64,000 bases of DNA from Onchocerca volvulus (Eukaryota; Nematoda; Chromadorea; Rhabditida; Onchocercidae), in NCBI GenBank assembly GCA_000499405.2, contig HG738138.1, positions 6,508,888 to 6,572,887 on the forward strand. The letters run 5' to 3'. Below, in pieces: positions 11,982 to 24,562 of this stretch (its first letter is position 1; every line of letters starts with the position of its first letter). The notes under the pieces were generated by a model. That model ran no database searches, was not told the origin of the DNA, and worked only from the letters and a program-made list of their open reading frames with translations. Both the position numbers and the translations under genes were made by a program.

Positions 11982-14900
11982 TCAAAAAGGAATTTGTCTA
12001 CTAGAATACTGAACAGATTGCGAAGGCAACAACATGGCATCCAATTCATCCGTTAAATTCTGCAGCATACTACCAATATCGTTCAATATATCGCCATTTC
12101 TCGCTGATGTTGAGTAACTTGAATTATGCAACCTATCAACATAACAAAGTAGAAAATTATGAGTACCAATAATTAATTTAGCATTTTTCGACAACTTAGC
12201 ATTTTTAATTACGCGGCTTGGACAAAGGTAAATCTAACGGTAAATCATTTATCCTTCTTTGCAAAAAAAGAAAAGGATAAATGACTTTTTTAGTAAATGC
12301 AAGTTGTTATTCAAAAATTTACCATAAAAACCAAAAACGCAAATTGTCATAATATCTGCAGTTTTTAAATTCCATTTGCTTGTATTTTAAACTGATCAAA
12401 CTGAATTTCTGGTGAAAATTTTAGTAGATATGCTTACCTTCGACATGCCGTATTCGGCTGCGAAAATCTGCTATTTGTCGATTCTTCATTACATTTGTGT
12501 CCCAACAATAAGCCATTACAACTTTTTACTGCATCACAGTTATCTTTTGCAAATGAAAGTTGCTCATTTGACGAGAAAGAACTAATCTCATCATAGTGTC
12601 GTTCAAAATTACTATCATTTGTTATGTCTGATTCAGTTGTTGTTGCCATCGCCGATTCATTGAACGCCGATTTCAAAAGCTGAACAGATCCTTCACATAC
12701 TAAGGGTGCTGAAACGAATCACCTTAAAAACGATTATAACAAATTCACTACAATTATTAGAAATGATCATTTTCGTGCTACGGATTTTTTTGATGGTCTT
12801 ATGTTTTTCAGGAAAGACATTAAGTTTCTTTTATTTCGGATCTCTCTTTTTGTTTCTATATGTTATTAACGTAAATTGTTCTCACTCGCAACAAATTTTA
12901 CGTGCTTTTTCATCTAGAACAGTACACTAATCGAACTGATGAATAATGACAAAGCGTTTCAGGCAAACAGAAAGAATCTAATACGCAGAGAACAGTCTTT
13001 ACAAATGATGTTAGAATAAAAAGTTGTCATAAAAAATTACCAGGAGGAGGTGGATAATCTTCTGAATCAGAACTGATCGAATTATCAGCAGTGCTTAGAA
13101 TCCTAGCGGGAAACACGGATTGTTGCTGAATGACAGAATGTTTCTGCAAACTTTCATCAGAAAGAATTTGAGAAAGGGAATACAGATTCATCTGTAGTGA
13201 ACTTGTTTTTTGCTTATTTAAGCCGCATTTCAGTGATTGTTGATCACATCCTTGCAAATGGTAGGGAACCACCTCGTTCGCTAGTGATTGATAGTGTGGA
13301 TAAACCTAAACAGAGCATATTCAAAATAACAAACATTTTCAGCATTTCCAATTTTCACTCATAGTGAAAAAGTCACCTGAACTGCTTGTTTTTGTGCATG
13401 CGATTCAGTAGAAGAGACCTCACAGAGATGTGAATGTTGTTTCCTCATAGTGGAACAATTATTATATAAGCTGTCTAAATTAGCTGGATAGAAAGTAGAT
13501 GTTGCAGCAGAAAGTGGTGGCATTTCCAGGTGTGATCGCAAATCGTCGTAAATTGCCTAAAGTTCTTTTTTTAATGATACGGTTCAATTTCTTTAAATAT
13601 GCTTATATCTATGGAATATTTATTTGGGGAAAAAATAAACAAGCACTGAAGAAACGGAGGAAAGCACTGAGGAAAAGAATTTTACATAAAATATTATATG
13701 CACTTTTTTATATACAGTTCCTATTTCCAACAAAAAACTTGCCTGAGCACCTATTTTGTTATGATGCACTGCAACAGTCACAAGTTGCTGCAGATCATTC
13801 TTCGGCTGATTCCGACCGAATTTATGATCCTGTAAACAGTTGGGTAAATACATAGTCTACATAATATGCAAAATATAATTGCCTTAAAATTTTTTTCAAT
13901 AGTCGACCCAATTATTCAAATGGAGTCAAAAATTTGATTTTCATCATAAATCGAATTTTTAAGTTTATGGAATCCAATTCTAACTTGACTTGCTCAGTAG
14001 ATAGTGTGAACAAAAAAATAAAAATATTCAATCCTTAAGCACTCCATGCAAAATTCACACTCATAATTTGTTTTATAAAAAAGTGACTCCGACAAGTAAA
14101 ATAGTCTGTTATTCAATGCAAATCTCAAAAAAATAGGTGAACCTTCATTTTTTTGATAGCAAGGCCAAGACGTTTTAAATGCCCCAACTTCTTGATGCCG
14201 ATATCTTCGAAGTCTTCCCATGTAAAATTCTGAATTTCAGCAACTGTACAGTATCCTTGATCTTCGAATAATGCAACATATTCAGGAAGGCCAATTAATG
14301 GAAGCCAATCTCTAAAATTTTCATTTAACGCATTATTGAAGACAGATATTATTTTTGTTCGAATAACAGTGAAGTAATTCGAGCAGTAAAATAGTTCGAA
14401 AATTACTAGCAATAAAAACAACCTTAACTTTCCTGATGGTACCAATGTTGGCCAAGTATCGGTTATACGCCACCTATGAATTTCCGAAATAAGAAGCTTT
14501 CGATGATTTGGATGGGTTATTCCCAGTGCTGTCAAATCTTCAGGTGTTATTCGGGCGATTGTCGGAAGATCGTAACCTTGAGCCAAGAAAGAAGTTAAAT
14601 ATTCCGGATATCCCAAACTCCCCAACCATAATGCCAAAATTTCTGATTCCTGTAATATACTAGGTAAGTCGAATTCAAAAACCTTAATAGGGGGCATTAA
14701 TTTTCACTTACAATCGAAGATGCTGGAAAAAAGACGAATAAAAAATGAAACGAAAAAATACTGGACATTGATTTGATCTAATGCATAAGTGGCACAAAAA
14801 ATAGTAACTGACTACTGCAAAAATTACGATTACCGATGAGAAAAAAAAGAAATTAAACAGAGGATTAAAATTGCTGAGAAGGATAGTTACAACAAATAGT

Positions 14901-17900
14901 TCAAATTTTTTCAGAAAATTTATTAAAACTAAAAATAACACCACTCTTGTCTATTTTAGTGTAAAATTTGGGTCATCGAAAAGTTTTGCTATTACATAAA
15001 TTTGTATGCGTATGGCATACCTCCACTCCCTTGAGCATCATGTCAGAAAAGGATAATCTAGAGATATCCATTAAATTATCTCCATGAACGTGTTCAGTTG
15101 CTGAATCGTCAAACAAATTCGCTGTATTATTCATGATCAAAGAAGCATCACCACTACTACAGCTCTGCACCGAAAGACGTGACTGGGAACTATGCGGTAA
15201 CAGACCCAGCGACGATCCACATACTGTAATAACAAATTACTGAAAACTACAGCTTAACATTATCAACAGCATTAGGCAACTAGGATGCTATAAATCATAA
15301 AATTTTTGACTGAAACCATTTAAACTTGATAAAGTGTCGTTAACGATAAGAGAATCTGCAAAAAGGCAAACCAATAAATGAAATTCTTGAAAATAAAAAA
15401 TAAAAAAACTAAAAATTTTTACTAATGGTGCCTTGAGTACCAACTGTTGAACAGCCATGCGAGGAACCACTCTAAAATACGCTGATGATTACTTGCAATC
15501 ACAATTTTTAGTTTTACTATTACCATAGTCGACATAATGATTATTGTTATTATTCTTACCTTAATCTTACTATTCCACCGTTTGAAATATCACTAAGTTC
15601 TAATTCAAACAAGTTTTGCCAAGATGTTAAAATTTTGCGTTTCAACCAGGAAGCAAAACTATGGGGGGTTCATAATCTTCGTTCATAAAGTTATAGTTTA
15701 CTTGTGCATTTAAATACGAAATCTTGGCATGAAACATTTGACGAGTCACGCAAAAATGGCGTACCAATGCACTGATGTACAAAAATAATACCATTCACCC
15801 TCGCCTTGGAACCATCAGTTTTGTTTCTTTTATCTAGCAACTGAATTTCAATATATCTGCATTAAAAATACCTTACGAACGCCAACTTTTTGCATTTAGA
15901 ACTTGAGTAATGAAATTCCAAAATGTGAGCCCAAAAGATCTAATGAACTATATAAACGATACGTTCCAGGACAGCAATTATGAAAAAATTGTTATCATTA
16001 CTTGTATTTTATGAAAACGACAGAAATGAAAAAATCCAAATACCTTCATACTTTCGAAGCCAGAAGAACTGTCATGACTTGAGCTGGAACCGGCAGAATT
16101 TCGATGGCATGAATTACATAATAAATCATCAGAATTCTGTCCATTGACAGAAAAAGATCGCTGTTTCAAATCACTGGATGAGGATGGTGATGCAGTAATC
16201 ACATTCCTCTGACATTCCATTTCCAGATTCATATCCGAATGCATGGAACAATCTGAAAGTTTTTCATCATTTTTTTAAAATCAACTTTGTAATATGACTA
16301 TATGTCACTGAATGATCTATATAGTATAAAGACATAAAATTATTGGAAAATCAATTGTAAGAACTACTAGTGGAAATAATCTAATGGCAATGACCACACA
16401 AAATTTTGGTCAGGGCAGTTTGTAAAGAGATATGGTTTCAGTATTAGTGTGAAAATAGAAAGGTTCTAAAAATCATACTTTTATTCAAAAATTTCAAACT
16501 TATTTCCACTTCGAGAAGTTACGATGAAAAATTCTTCAATGTTAGATTTTGGAGAAACCAATTAAGAAGAAAGACAATATTTAAAGATAGTGAAAAGGCA
16601 GAGAACGGGAAAGGAATCCAAAATTCCCATCAGCTATTAATTTAACGAATATCTGGATTTCTTTTTTTTTTTTTTTTTGGAACACCAATCGATTGCAGAA
16701 AATACTACTGAAACGACATAAATTTTATGTGGTCTAAGGAGAGGAATGATAAGGCTTGGCGAAAAGAAAAATAATCATTAAATGCGTAATGCAATAAAAT
16801 TCAAAAATGTGGATAGAAGCGGAAATTTAGTTATTTATCGGTGGAACATAGATCTGTTTGCGAAAGTATGCGTTATGTGAAAGATAATCATTTGGTTGAG
16901 AAAGTGGAATTGAACTCATTCGCAGAACCGTTTACTCTGTAATAATTCTTACATAATATAAAGTGAAAGCCGTATTCCAATCCAATAATATAGGCAATCC
17001 TGTTCACATTAATAATAATACTAACATTTAGATGATGTTAACAATGGATATCCGCCTGATACATTATCATTACATGAAACATATACAGTCATGCTAACAT
17101 AGCATTTCATAAAAAAGAAGTTTTATAATCATCTTTTTTGCCATTCTCTCCTTTAAATCGATTCTTATCGTCGTTTTCTGTTCTACATAGATTTAAAATT
17201 AAATATTTGTCATTCGATAAATACACTGGAAATGAAACGCAGAAAATGAATGAGAAAGGGAAAAGTACCATGAGTACCAAAAATCAATGCCTATCAAATT
17301 TCCATTAACAGAACTAACCATTAGAGAATCATAACTACGCTCTGTAATTAACACAGAAGAAGTAACTACTGTTAATCATCATACTACTAATTTAATAACT
17401 ACGAAAGAATCACTACGAAAATCACTACAGCAGTGATTACTACTGTATATCTTTTTACCAAACCAATTTTTTAATCTCCTTTTCCATTCCCACATTTTCT
17501 ATCAACAAAGACGTGCACTCAACCATGAAGCTTCGATGATTTGGTGAATGCATAAAAGTTAGAGAAAATAATCGTCTTCAGAAAACTTTTCAAAAAATTT
17601 CTGGAATTAAATGTACAAACAATGACTGAGGGACAATATTACAGACAATTTTCTTTCTGAGAATTACGATCGAAATAGGAATTAAAAGAATACCAATAAT
17701 GAAAAGAAGAGAATACCAATAATGAAAAGAAGAAATTAAGTCAATATTAGATTCAGCAACGAACTCAGGACCAACATCTGGTCGATTAAATCTCAGAGAT
17801 AGAAGAAAATCAGTCCAAAGAATTTGCATTAAATGTCAGCAAAGAAAATCCCATAAATTACATTTTTGCAGTCAGTTAAAAATCTCTTCTAAACTATACT

Positions 17901-19475
17901 TATACAAAATCAAATTTACATTCGCTTTATTTTACAAATTTTAAGAAGCAGTACAAACCTTTTTTCCCGTTGAGTAACGAATGAACAGAATATGAATCAT
18001 CTACGAAATACAAACTTGAAGGTACCATCAATGCTGTCATGCTGGTGGATGGTACATGTAACATGTTTGACAGAGATTTTGCATCTGTAACTGTTAGTTT
18101 GGTAAGTGAAGAATCAGAAAGCTCACAAAAAATTAGGGTACTATGATCAAATTTTACCATCTTTAGATTTCATTCCTTTATCTTCCAACACAGCAATAAA
18201 ATATTTTTTTAATTTCAAAAATTTACAGAAATATAATGATTTTAGAAAAAAAATTAGACTTTTATTACATGAACCAGAGACCAAGAAAGCATATTAAAAC
18301 TTATCATAAAATACAGTTTGTAGTACGGAAGAAAGTGTAATCTAACGGACAAGAGGTACTATGAAAAAGAAGCTTAAGTATACAAAAAAGTCTGACAGCA
18401 AATTTTTGCCATTAACACTTGATCTGGCTTCATATGCATATATACAATTTAATATTTGCATGAAAAGATGATATCTTAACTTGTTTCTCTAAAACTGAAC
18501 AACTATCCCTCAGATAAACCGTTTATAAAAAATACATACTTTTTTATATGAAATATTGTGGAGAATGCCTATCACTGAGATCACTGACACTTCGGCATAT
18601 TCATGTTACTAAGAAATAAAATAAAATGTGATTTGAATTGTTTACCGTAGTCTCAGCAAATGCCCCTCCCGTCGTTTCTCTTCAAATCAGCAAACGAAAA
18701 GACAATATTTCAATTTGCTACAGATAGTAATAACTAAATACATAATGAAAAAATTCCGAAAACAAACAAATGAACAAAGTTTCACAGCACGTTTTCATTA
18801 CCAATTGTGTACGCCGGAAGAATCACCAATTATCGGAATTGGAATAAAATAAAAGAATTTTCTTCCAGTGAATTAAACTCCGCATTGGAACATTAATTAG
18901 TGGTAATTTGACCTAGCTAATCAGTAAATCTTTTGGCAAAAGACGGTTATTGAAAAATAAATGGGAAATTTATGAAGTGTTCTGGAAAAAAAAGGAAGAT
19001 CTTGAACGCCTATCATGGAAATCTTCATGTTGGAAAGAAAACTATAAAGCTTACTTTTACAATACTTTCTACTTTCTAATAAGCCATTCCTTTGTTGCAA
19101 TACAACAGGACGTTCCAAGTGATAAAAGTCCTCTGCGGCCACAGGTTTAACAATATTCGTCTGACATGTTCTGTACTTCTGAGTGTTACTATCGGGTACT
19201 ATAGGGACTGAGACCTGAATCATTTCTTGACAGAAGTTTCCGCTTTATAAATACATTCATATTCCACTACCAAATAGATTTTGAAAAAATAATGGTAGAG
19301 AACACAACTAATCATATAAGAAATTGTTCCTCTTATGATGATAATTTTGAATTTACAAGATTTTTAGCAAGAAGACTAAAGAGTTTTTAAAAACAAACTT
19401 TTTTAACCTGTCGTGGTATTTGTTGCACTACAGCAGAACCTGAACGTGGTCCCAAACGTGATGGCATTACAATCA
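11982..19475 (-). CDS. Caskin homologue: tandem SAM domains and Caskin C-terminal tail; 5' incomplete
   Basis: Caskins are multidomain scaffolds that bind CASK and polymerise through tandem SAM domains, mainly in neurons. Minus-strand exons, 5' to 3': 19475-19408, 19214-19055, 18121 (or 18084)-17959, 16252-16044, 15471-15441, 15223-15021, 14649-14423, 14311-14143, 13829-13743, 13556-13377, 13305-13041, 12708-12438, 12132-11982. From 18 kb onward all phases agree, and the total is about 715 codons. SAM1 carries YDLPTIARITPEDLTALGI, SAM2 carries WEDFEDIGIKKLGHLKRL, and the C-terminus has DIGSMLQNLTDELDAML, the Caskin tail. Ser-rich linkers lie before SAM1 and a PPPP motif lies before the tail. 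The 19055-to-18121 join does not keep phase, whereas 19055-to-18084 does; a missed exon is also possible. The intron after 13743 appears to use a GC donor. Ankyrin repeats and SH3, usual upstream in the family, were not found, so the start is unknown. Confidence 0.88.
12246..12284. repeat. Short foldback hairpin inside a Caskin intron
   Basis: TCATTTATCC and GGATAAATGA form perfect 10-base arms, and the inner bases TTCTTT and AAAGAA extend the stem with a small bulge. It lies in the intron between the last two exons. Its role is unknown. Confidence 0.5.
14143..14311 (-). other. SAM2 exon of the Caskin homologue
   Basis: This exon encodes the second SAM domain, from RDWLPLIGLPEYVALF to LGLAIKKMK. 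It joins SAM1 in frame through a short intron (14422-14312) whose acceptor is ATTTTAG. The intron is itself open in the SAM1 frame, so the two SAMs sit in one unbroken minus-strand frame. Intron retention would insert a hydrophobic stretch between them. Confidence 0.88.
14423..14649 (-). other. SAM1 exon of the Caskin homologue
   Basis: This exon encodes the first SAM domain, from ESEILALWLGSLGYPEYL through the helix-5 segment HPNHRKLLISEIHRW, then a short linker (TDTWPTLVPSGKLR). The pattern of hydrophobic residues, plus the PEDLTALGI turn, is typical of the Caskin first SAM. A TTACAG acceptor precedes it, and the donor (AAG/GTTGTT) leaves phase 2. Confidence 0.88.
16253..17958 (-). other. 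Long Caskin intron with a 23-base tandem duplication
   Basis: This interval lies between two phase-matched Caskin exons. It contains two copies of a 23-base unit (core GAATACCAATAATGAAAAGA) at about 17688-17735 and a poly(T) run near 16662-16678. I see no other exon in it. Confidence 0.55.
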
Positions 19476-22400
19476 CTGAAAAGGAATAACTGATTACTGT
19501 AAACTGTACTTCATCATCATTAAAATATCGACAAGATTCTAAAAAAATATGTTTCCTTAAATTCATACGCTATATAAACGAAATATAAGAAGAAATAGAG
19601 CCAACTACAATGTACCAATTAAATTTTGAATTTCAGCTCATAAATAAATTTATATGTATCTGCAATCCATATATCACTGGATTTGACAATTGCAGTAGCA
19701 CTGCAACACAAAAAGTAACCGAGTTATTTTTCCAATATTATTGAAAGATTATTTTTATTGAACTAGTGTGATTTCCATCGCCTTTCTTGCTCCTTCTCTT
19801 TCGACTCTTTCTATGTCTAACCAATGTGATATTTTGCTATTAGGTGAAAATAACGAAAAAAAAAAGAGTAGCATATTTGATATTTTCAAAAAAACATTTT
19901 TCGTTTAGGTTACTGACGTGACGGGAAGTGAAAGACCTAAACGAAAAATCTCGAGATATTTCTCCAACTTTTCTGCCAAATGCGGGAACTTCTGCAAACT
20001 TTTTCAGATGTTCAACTTTGAATACGCTTAATTTTCTGGTAACCCATAATATATCTGGCGTGATTTCGTTCAATTTTTATGCCAGCTAGCCGTAGTAGGC
20101 GAAGAAAAAAATTGGAAAATAATAAGATATATTTTCTGAGTTATGATAAAGCAAATAAATACTTCCTAACAAGCCTGATGAAAGAGCAAGACAAGAGAAG
20201 TTCTGTAAACCTGCGTGATTTTCCAATAAATCATATATCTTTTTGTTCATCGCTATTCTTACTGCAAGACTACTTTCAGTAAAATGTCAGAGATGAAAAA
20301 AATCCAATCTCCCGGGAAATTATTTATGAATTGGAAATTATAAGCAGCATAGTTTTATAAAAAACTTGCATGGGTAAATAGATCGGTCATATTTTTAACA
20401 GTCAAGAAAAGAAAAATTGTTTATGTATTAAATAGCAAAAAATGAGCAAACTGGAAGGTGCACTATTTTTGGAAAGCTAAGAAAAGGAAACTCCATTTTT
20501 CGGGTCCACCATTAATCATATGTAAACTTCTGATTTTTAGCTCTTTCAACAGTTACGGAAAAAATGACTGGATATTTGAACAATAAGGCAGAGAAACAAT
20601 AACATAACTTTTCCGCAGAGCTACAGGTGGAATCCATTATTTTTTTATGTGCACAAAAAACAGGATTACCTATTGTTGAAATTGAGATATCAAGCGTTCT
20701 TATTTTTAGGTTAGGAACTGTGATTAATTATTGAAATATATTGCAAACAGCGCAGTGGATAGTGAGAGTCACGGAAATCAAAAAAATTGTGTATAACTTC
20801 CCGAAATTCGTAAATCGATCTGAATATCAATTGAATCCAAACTGGAAAGCAACTGTAGCTTAAAAAGTATACGGTTACATGCAGGAAATCGTGAAATGAA
20901 CGGCCAAATGTATTAAAGAAAACGATAATTTTTCCAAGAGGCCGAAAATCCATATTATTTTATCTGTTTCAAGGTTGGAACTACAGATCTCTGCATGGAA
21001 ATTTCCATTTCTTATTAAGGCATTTGTTAGTGAGGGTGATTGGAGAAATGAAAATGCTAATTAATCATTCTAAAGTTTTGTATGGCATAGGTTTGCATCT
21101 TTATAAGCATGATGGAGTATGTACGTATGAATGTATTATATATATGTTCAGGTAACATGAAAGGAGAAATCTCCTGAAAGAAACTGAAAATCTGGAAAAA
21201 CAGCGAATAAATCACTTAAAATTACAAAATATTAGCAGTATCATTAAGAGTTCCTTTGACATAGTTACATCTAGAGGAAGATATCACTGATAACCGAACT
21301 GCTACATTATCACAAATGAATGTATTTCATCGCAAGCATGCACACTAGCTGACCAGAAGAAATGTTAAATGTTTCAAACTGTGAAAACATTAGCATTAGC
21401 ATTAAATCTTATGTGATGTAAGAACTTGAAATAACGCAATGAAGGCAGTAATGCTTCTATGTTCCAAAAAAAAACATAACTTCGACAAAAGAATGATTTA
21501 CCATTATATTTTTTATGGTAGCATGCAATCGACGGTTCGATAATTGTCTCGAGATGACAGACTGGAACTATAATATTCATCTAAAGATACATTTGTACAG
21601 TATCTTATGTATGAGAGTAGCTCTTGCACCATGAAGCAATGGAAAGCTATCACCAGCAAATGGCAGCCACCAGTTTTTAGTATTAAAAATTATTCTAGAG
21701 GAATTTTGATTAAAAAGCATTTAGCCTTTATTTTCCAAGATTTCCACTATCGAATAAGTGCTCACTTCAGGGAACTAAGCTGAGGGAAAATCTGCAATAC
21801 AGTGTGTAAAAATTACGCCACTAAATGAGGTTACAAGTTTCTTCGAAAAAGTGCTTATTCCTGTTCAAGTACACTGCGGCTTTTTGTTTTCATTTGATTT
21901 TCAAATGAAACTGTAAACTTATTGGCAAAAATCAAATGTGAACTGCAAGCGAAAATGCTGAATATCAATTCTATCGTAGTATTCTTGATGACAATAACAG
22001 CAGAATAACTGAAGAAAAATCGAGAATGAATTAGTAGCTGAAAATCGCTTACAGAAAGGATGACTATTGGATGAGATTTTTTCTCTCACAAATAGATTCT
22101 TGGAGGAGTTTGATAACAAGAGAAAAGCTAGGATTGATATTATGCTTTCTGGTCCTTGGCATCCACTAAGCAATGTTGACAAAAAACATTATAATAACTT
22201 TTCGAACAGTCAGCTGATAATAAATTAAGCGGAAACTGAAAAATGCAACATAATACGAAAACTGAGATTTTAAAAGCATGCAAACTATCCAGTAAAAATC
22301 TTTCAGCATGAATAAGTCATTTATGGAAACCAGAGTCGATACTGTATGAATCTTTTATAGAAACCCAATTTGAAACGCTATATTTTACAAAATATGACTT

Positions 22401-23340
22401 ATATAAATTCATTTTATGGTTAAAGTTGCAAAATAACAAATCATAAATTGCTATGTAAACGTCAAAGAACTGTACTGACTTTCTTGACAAACTAGTTACT
22501 TGAAAACATCCATTCCAAACAACCAACAGCAATGTTTCGGTGATAGTATCCAAGATATAAACATGTTCAAGACAATAATACCTCACAACTGCCCAATCAT
22601 TTTTTATGACTTATTTATCCGAAAAGAAACTGGCGATGCTAATCACTAAAGCTGTTACCCGACTGATAAGCAGCAATACATTCTCACCTTTATTGTGCCC
22701 TGTTTACTTTCGCAACGCTTAACCACTGATAAAATCGCACTGCAGGGAGTTTTTTGGTAAAGCTCTCTAGAATGGAAAACTAATAACTCGAAATAATCTA
22801 AACATCTTTTAATTACATGGTATAAGTTAGAAAAGCAAAAAAGAAAAAAAAAAGGCTCACAAAAAGAAAGTAAGTTCAATATCCAGAAGGAAAATATGTG
22901 AAAAACTGTTTAAAAAATGGAAAAATTTGAAAAGAACGTAGAGGATAGTAATTTTATTCTTTCAATCAATGGATGAGAAGACGGCAGTAATAAATTGAGG
23001 AAACAGGATGGAAGAAAAGAAGAAACTCGAAACTTCAAGAACAGGGAAAAAAAATAGTTCTAAATCTACATAACAGCTCTCACCACTGATCAAGATTTTT
23101 CCTGGAATCGAAATTTCTACATTCACATCAACACAATCAGTAATAAGAAAAAGGAATGAAATGAGGTAGCAGATCTTTCTAGTATCTTTTTAGGTTTCGA
23201 GAATTTACAATCATAATGAGACAACTTCACTAGATTTGATGAAGCTTTAAGTGAGCGCCAGATTTGGCAACACACCTCCTCAGATAGACTCACTGTCCAT
23301 TTAGTGTACTATCAATGATGCTAACTAGCAGCTCAGAATC
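19476..23340. other. Region upstream of the traced Caskin exons; no exon recognised
   Basis: A preceding Caskin exon must exist, because the exon at 19475 begins mid-codon. I could not identify it here. Open frames on either strand (for example 20073-19840, 22182-21919 and 22879-22655 minus) lack acceptors, domains or canonical starts. A perfect hairpin lies at 19896-19949. Confidence 0.5.
19896..19949. repeat. Perfect 15-base inverted repeat with 24-base loop
   Basis: ATTTTTCGTTTAGGT (19896-19910) is exactly complementary to ACCTAAACGAAAAAT (19935-19949). The loop TACTGACGTGACGGG... is richer in G+C than its surroundings. It could be a structured RNA, a protein-binding palindrome or a mobile-element scar. 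Confidence 0.7.
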
Positions 23341-24497
23341 TCAGCATACTACATAATCTTTTCTGCTCTTTTGAGGTTTTTACGAATAATTCTCCTTGTT
23401 CAAATCGGATTACGAGAGATTGTTGTTATTAGAATAATATTTAAGGTGAAGAAAATTTAATACACATTTATTTTTATTGTAAATAGATAACAGTTTGTTA
23501 AAAATTCCATAGTATTTAAATATTGTTTGAACAGTAATTAGCGGATAACATAGAAAACATGCAGTAATCATAAATTACTCACGAATAAAAATACAGGAAA
23601 GGAATCAAATGAAAAATTCGTTGTTAACTGTATTTCTAATGGCACAGTTTTATTTGCTATATACATCCAGAGAGACAGAGCGTTCAAGTTTTTCATATTT
23701 TAGTAAGAACATTAAATATGGACTGGGAAGAATTGATCGACAACTGATCGACAGTGTGGGAAAGAGACAGATGTACCCCGGCATTTAACAACTTTCGCTT
23801 GAATTTCAAGTATATTGATTTGGCACGTGATTCAACCCGACAGTGAGATCTGCTATTGAGCGAAAAAAGTTACCCGTCGATAACAATTGCCCCTCTTCTA
23901 AACTTCCATTCGTATTGTCTCGTATTGTCAAGAATTTATATCACTATTATGGCATCTTATCATTTTGAGGTATCAAGCAAAGTTACTCCTTTATCAAAGC
24001 AGCTAATTTCGGCTAAAGTGAGGACTAGGATTGAAGATCTGTACCTAAGTACACTACAAATCTATGACTACAAAAATTAAAATTATTAAATTCTCTATCT
24101 CTTCACAATGATATTTACCTAGAAGAGAACATAGTCCCTATTTTTTGCTTAGTGACCTCTCAGCTGTTTTTTACCTAACAGTCAACGGTAACAATTATAT
24201 GCTCAGAAAGCAAGTGTAGCTACGACTTGCAGACAGACATTTACAAAAGAAATACGAACAAAGTGCGAAATGTAGTCGCATCGTCAACAACGGGTCACTG
24301 CTGCAACGGCGATTCGAGTCTTGACAAAGCAAATACAACCAGCAGGGACCAATGTGCAAAAGCAAGCAGCACAGCACAACCCCATCACATATGGTATGGT
24401 ATGGTTCTATAGTCGATACACCTTCATGGTCAAATTGATCAGCAGGACAACGGATCGACCAATCCCTCAACGATAAAACACATCTACAAGCACACAC

Positions 24498-24498
<1 letters not shown>

Positions 24499-24559
<61 letters not shown>
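24499..24559. repeat. (AC)n microsatellite, about 30 units
   Basis: An uninterrupted run of alternating A and C about 61 bases long. The open frame reading Val-Cys-Val-Cys across it on the minus strand is an artefact of the repeat. Confidence 0.97.

Positions 24560-24562
<3 letters not shown>

Noticed and set aside
19840..20073. 78-codon minus-strand frame near the Caskin exons
   Set aside because: It begins at TTG just after a stop, has no usable acceptor and contains the palindrome, so it is not a convincing exon.
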